A stretch of 7,764 nucleotides of DNA from an uncultured Porticoccus sp. (GTDB lineage Bacteria; Pseudomonadota; Gammaproteobacteria; Pseudomonadales; Porticoccaceae). This document shows, piece after piece, positions 7,604 through 7,764 of this stretch. The stretch covers positions 1 to 7,764 of the forward strand of contig CATLZI010000097.1 of NCBI GenBank assembly GCA_950063125.1, written 5' to 3'. Within the stretch, counting starts at the first letter, position 1. Each line of letters starts with the position of its first letter. The notes below the pieces were generated by a model, which saw only the letters and a program-made list of their open reading frames with translations, did no database searches and was not told where the DNA came from. A program made the translations under genes and the position numbers.

Positions 7604-7764
7604 ATGACCGCAACAACCCGCCAATTTATTTCCGCGCTGCTATCACTGCTTCTGGTGATAAGCGGGCCGGCATTGGCTATGTCCAAAATAGCGGACAGCG
7701 GCGCGGACACTGCGATGCCGGATTGTGGTTCCATGATGATGGCTCAGGCTGAGAGCGCCGGCTC
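7604..7764 (+). CDS. Secreted protein with Cys/Met residues, N-terminal fragment (cut by right edge)
   Basis: The first 53 residues are visible. They begin MTATTRQFISALLSLLLVIS and continue GPALA, a typical Sec signal peptide with an A-L-A cleavage site after residue 25. The mature part starts MSKIADSGADTAMPDCGSMMMAQAESAG, with one Cys (41) and a Met triplet (44-46). Start chosen: ATG at 7604, with GGAA 5 bases before it. An overlapping frame from 7558 has no signal peptide or coherent composition. Short secreted proteins with Cys, Met and His clusters are common in copper islands, so metal binding is plausible, but the family cannot be set from this fragment. Confidence 0.62.
   Translation, partial: MTATTRQFISALLSLLLVISGPALAMSKIADSGADTAMPDCGSMMMAQAESAG

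Noticed and set aside
7558..7752. 64-codon plus-strand frame at the right edge
   Set aside because: The overlapping frame from 7604 has a clear signal peptide and ribosome site; this one has neither.

Overview
The window is a metal-resistance block, mainly for copper, from a Gram-negative bacterium. The GC-rich coding sequence and the protein types suggest a gammaproteobacterium, possibly a marine genus such as Marinobacter. That placement is an inference from general resemblance and was not tested.

Layout. (1) Positions 1-1279, plus strand: the C-terminal 425 residues of a mercuric reductase (merA), cut by the left edge. (2) Positions 1313-5216, minus strand: an apparent four-gene operon that reads, in transcription order, a CueR/MerR-family regulator, a Cu(I)-type P1B-1 ATPase (CopA), a 61-residue single-span membrane protein, and a TVP38/TMEM64 (VTT-domain) membrane protein. 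The last two genes overlap. (3) Positions 5217-5381: a divergent control region containing a textbook MerR-type promoter, TTGACC-19 bp-TATGGT, whose spacer lies within a perfect dyad. (4) Positions 5382-7177, plus strand: a 73-residue secreted Met-rich protein whose stop overlaps the start of a CueO-like multicopper oxidase. The oxidase has a twin-arginine motif and a lipobox. (5) Positions 7178-7764: a 43-codon minus-strand ORF, then a second divergent control region that carries a degenerate copy of the same promoter (24 of 32 bases identical), and finally the start of a secreted Cys/Met-containing protein cut by the right edge.

How it would work together (inference from the families). The regulator senses cytoplasmic Cu(I) and activates its own operon. 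CopA pumps Cu(I) to the periplasm. There the Met-rich peptide and the multicopper oxidase would bind it and oxidise it to the less toxic Cu(II). The second promoter copy suggests that the same regulator also controls the tiny ORF near the right end. MerA reduces Hg(II) to Hg(0), and its neighbouring mer genes would lie to the left of the window.

The parts least explained by known systems are the three very small membrane or secreted proteins and the duplicated operator-promoter. These, rather than the well-known resistance enzymes, deserve the second look.
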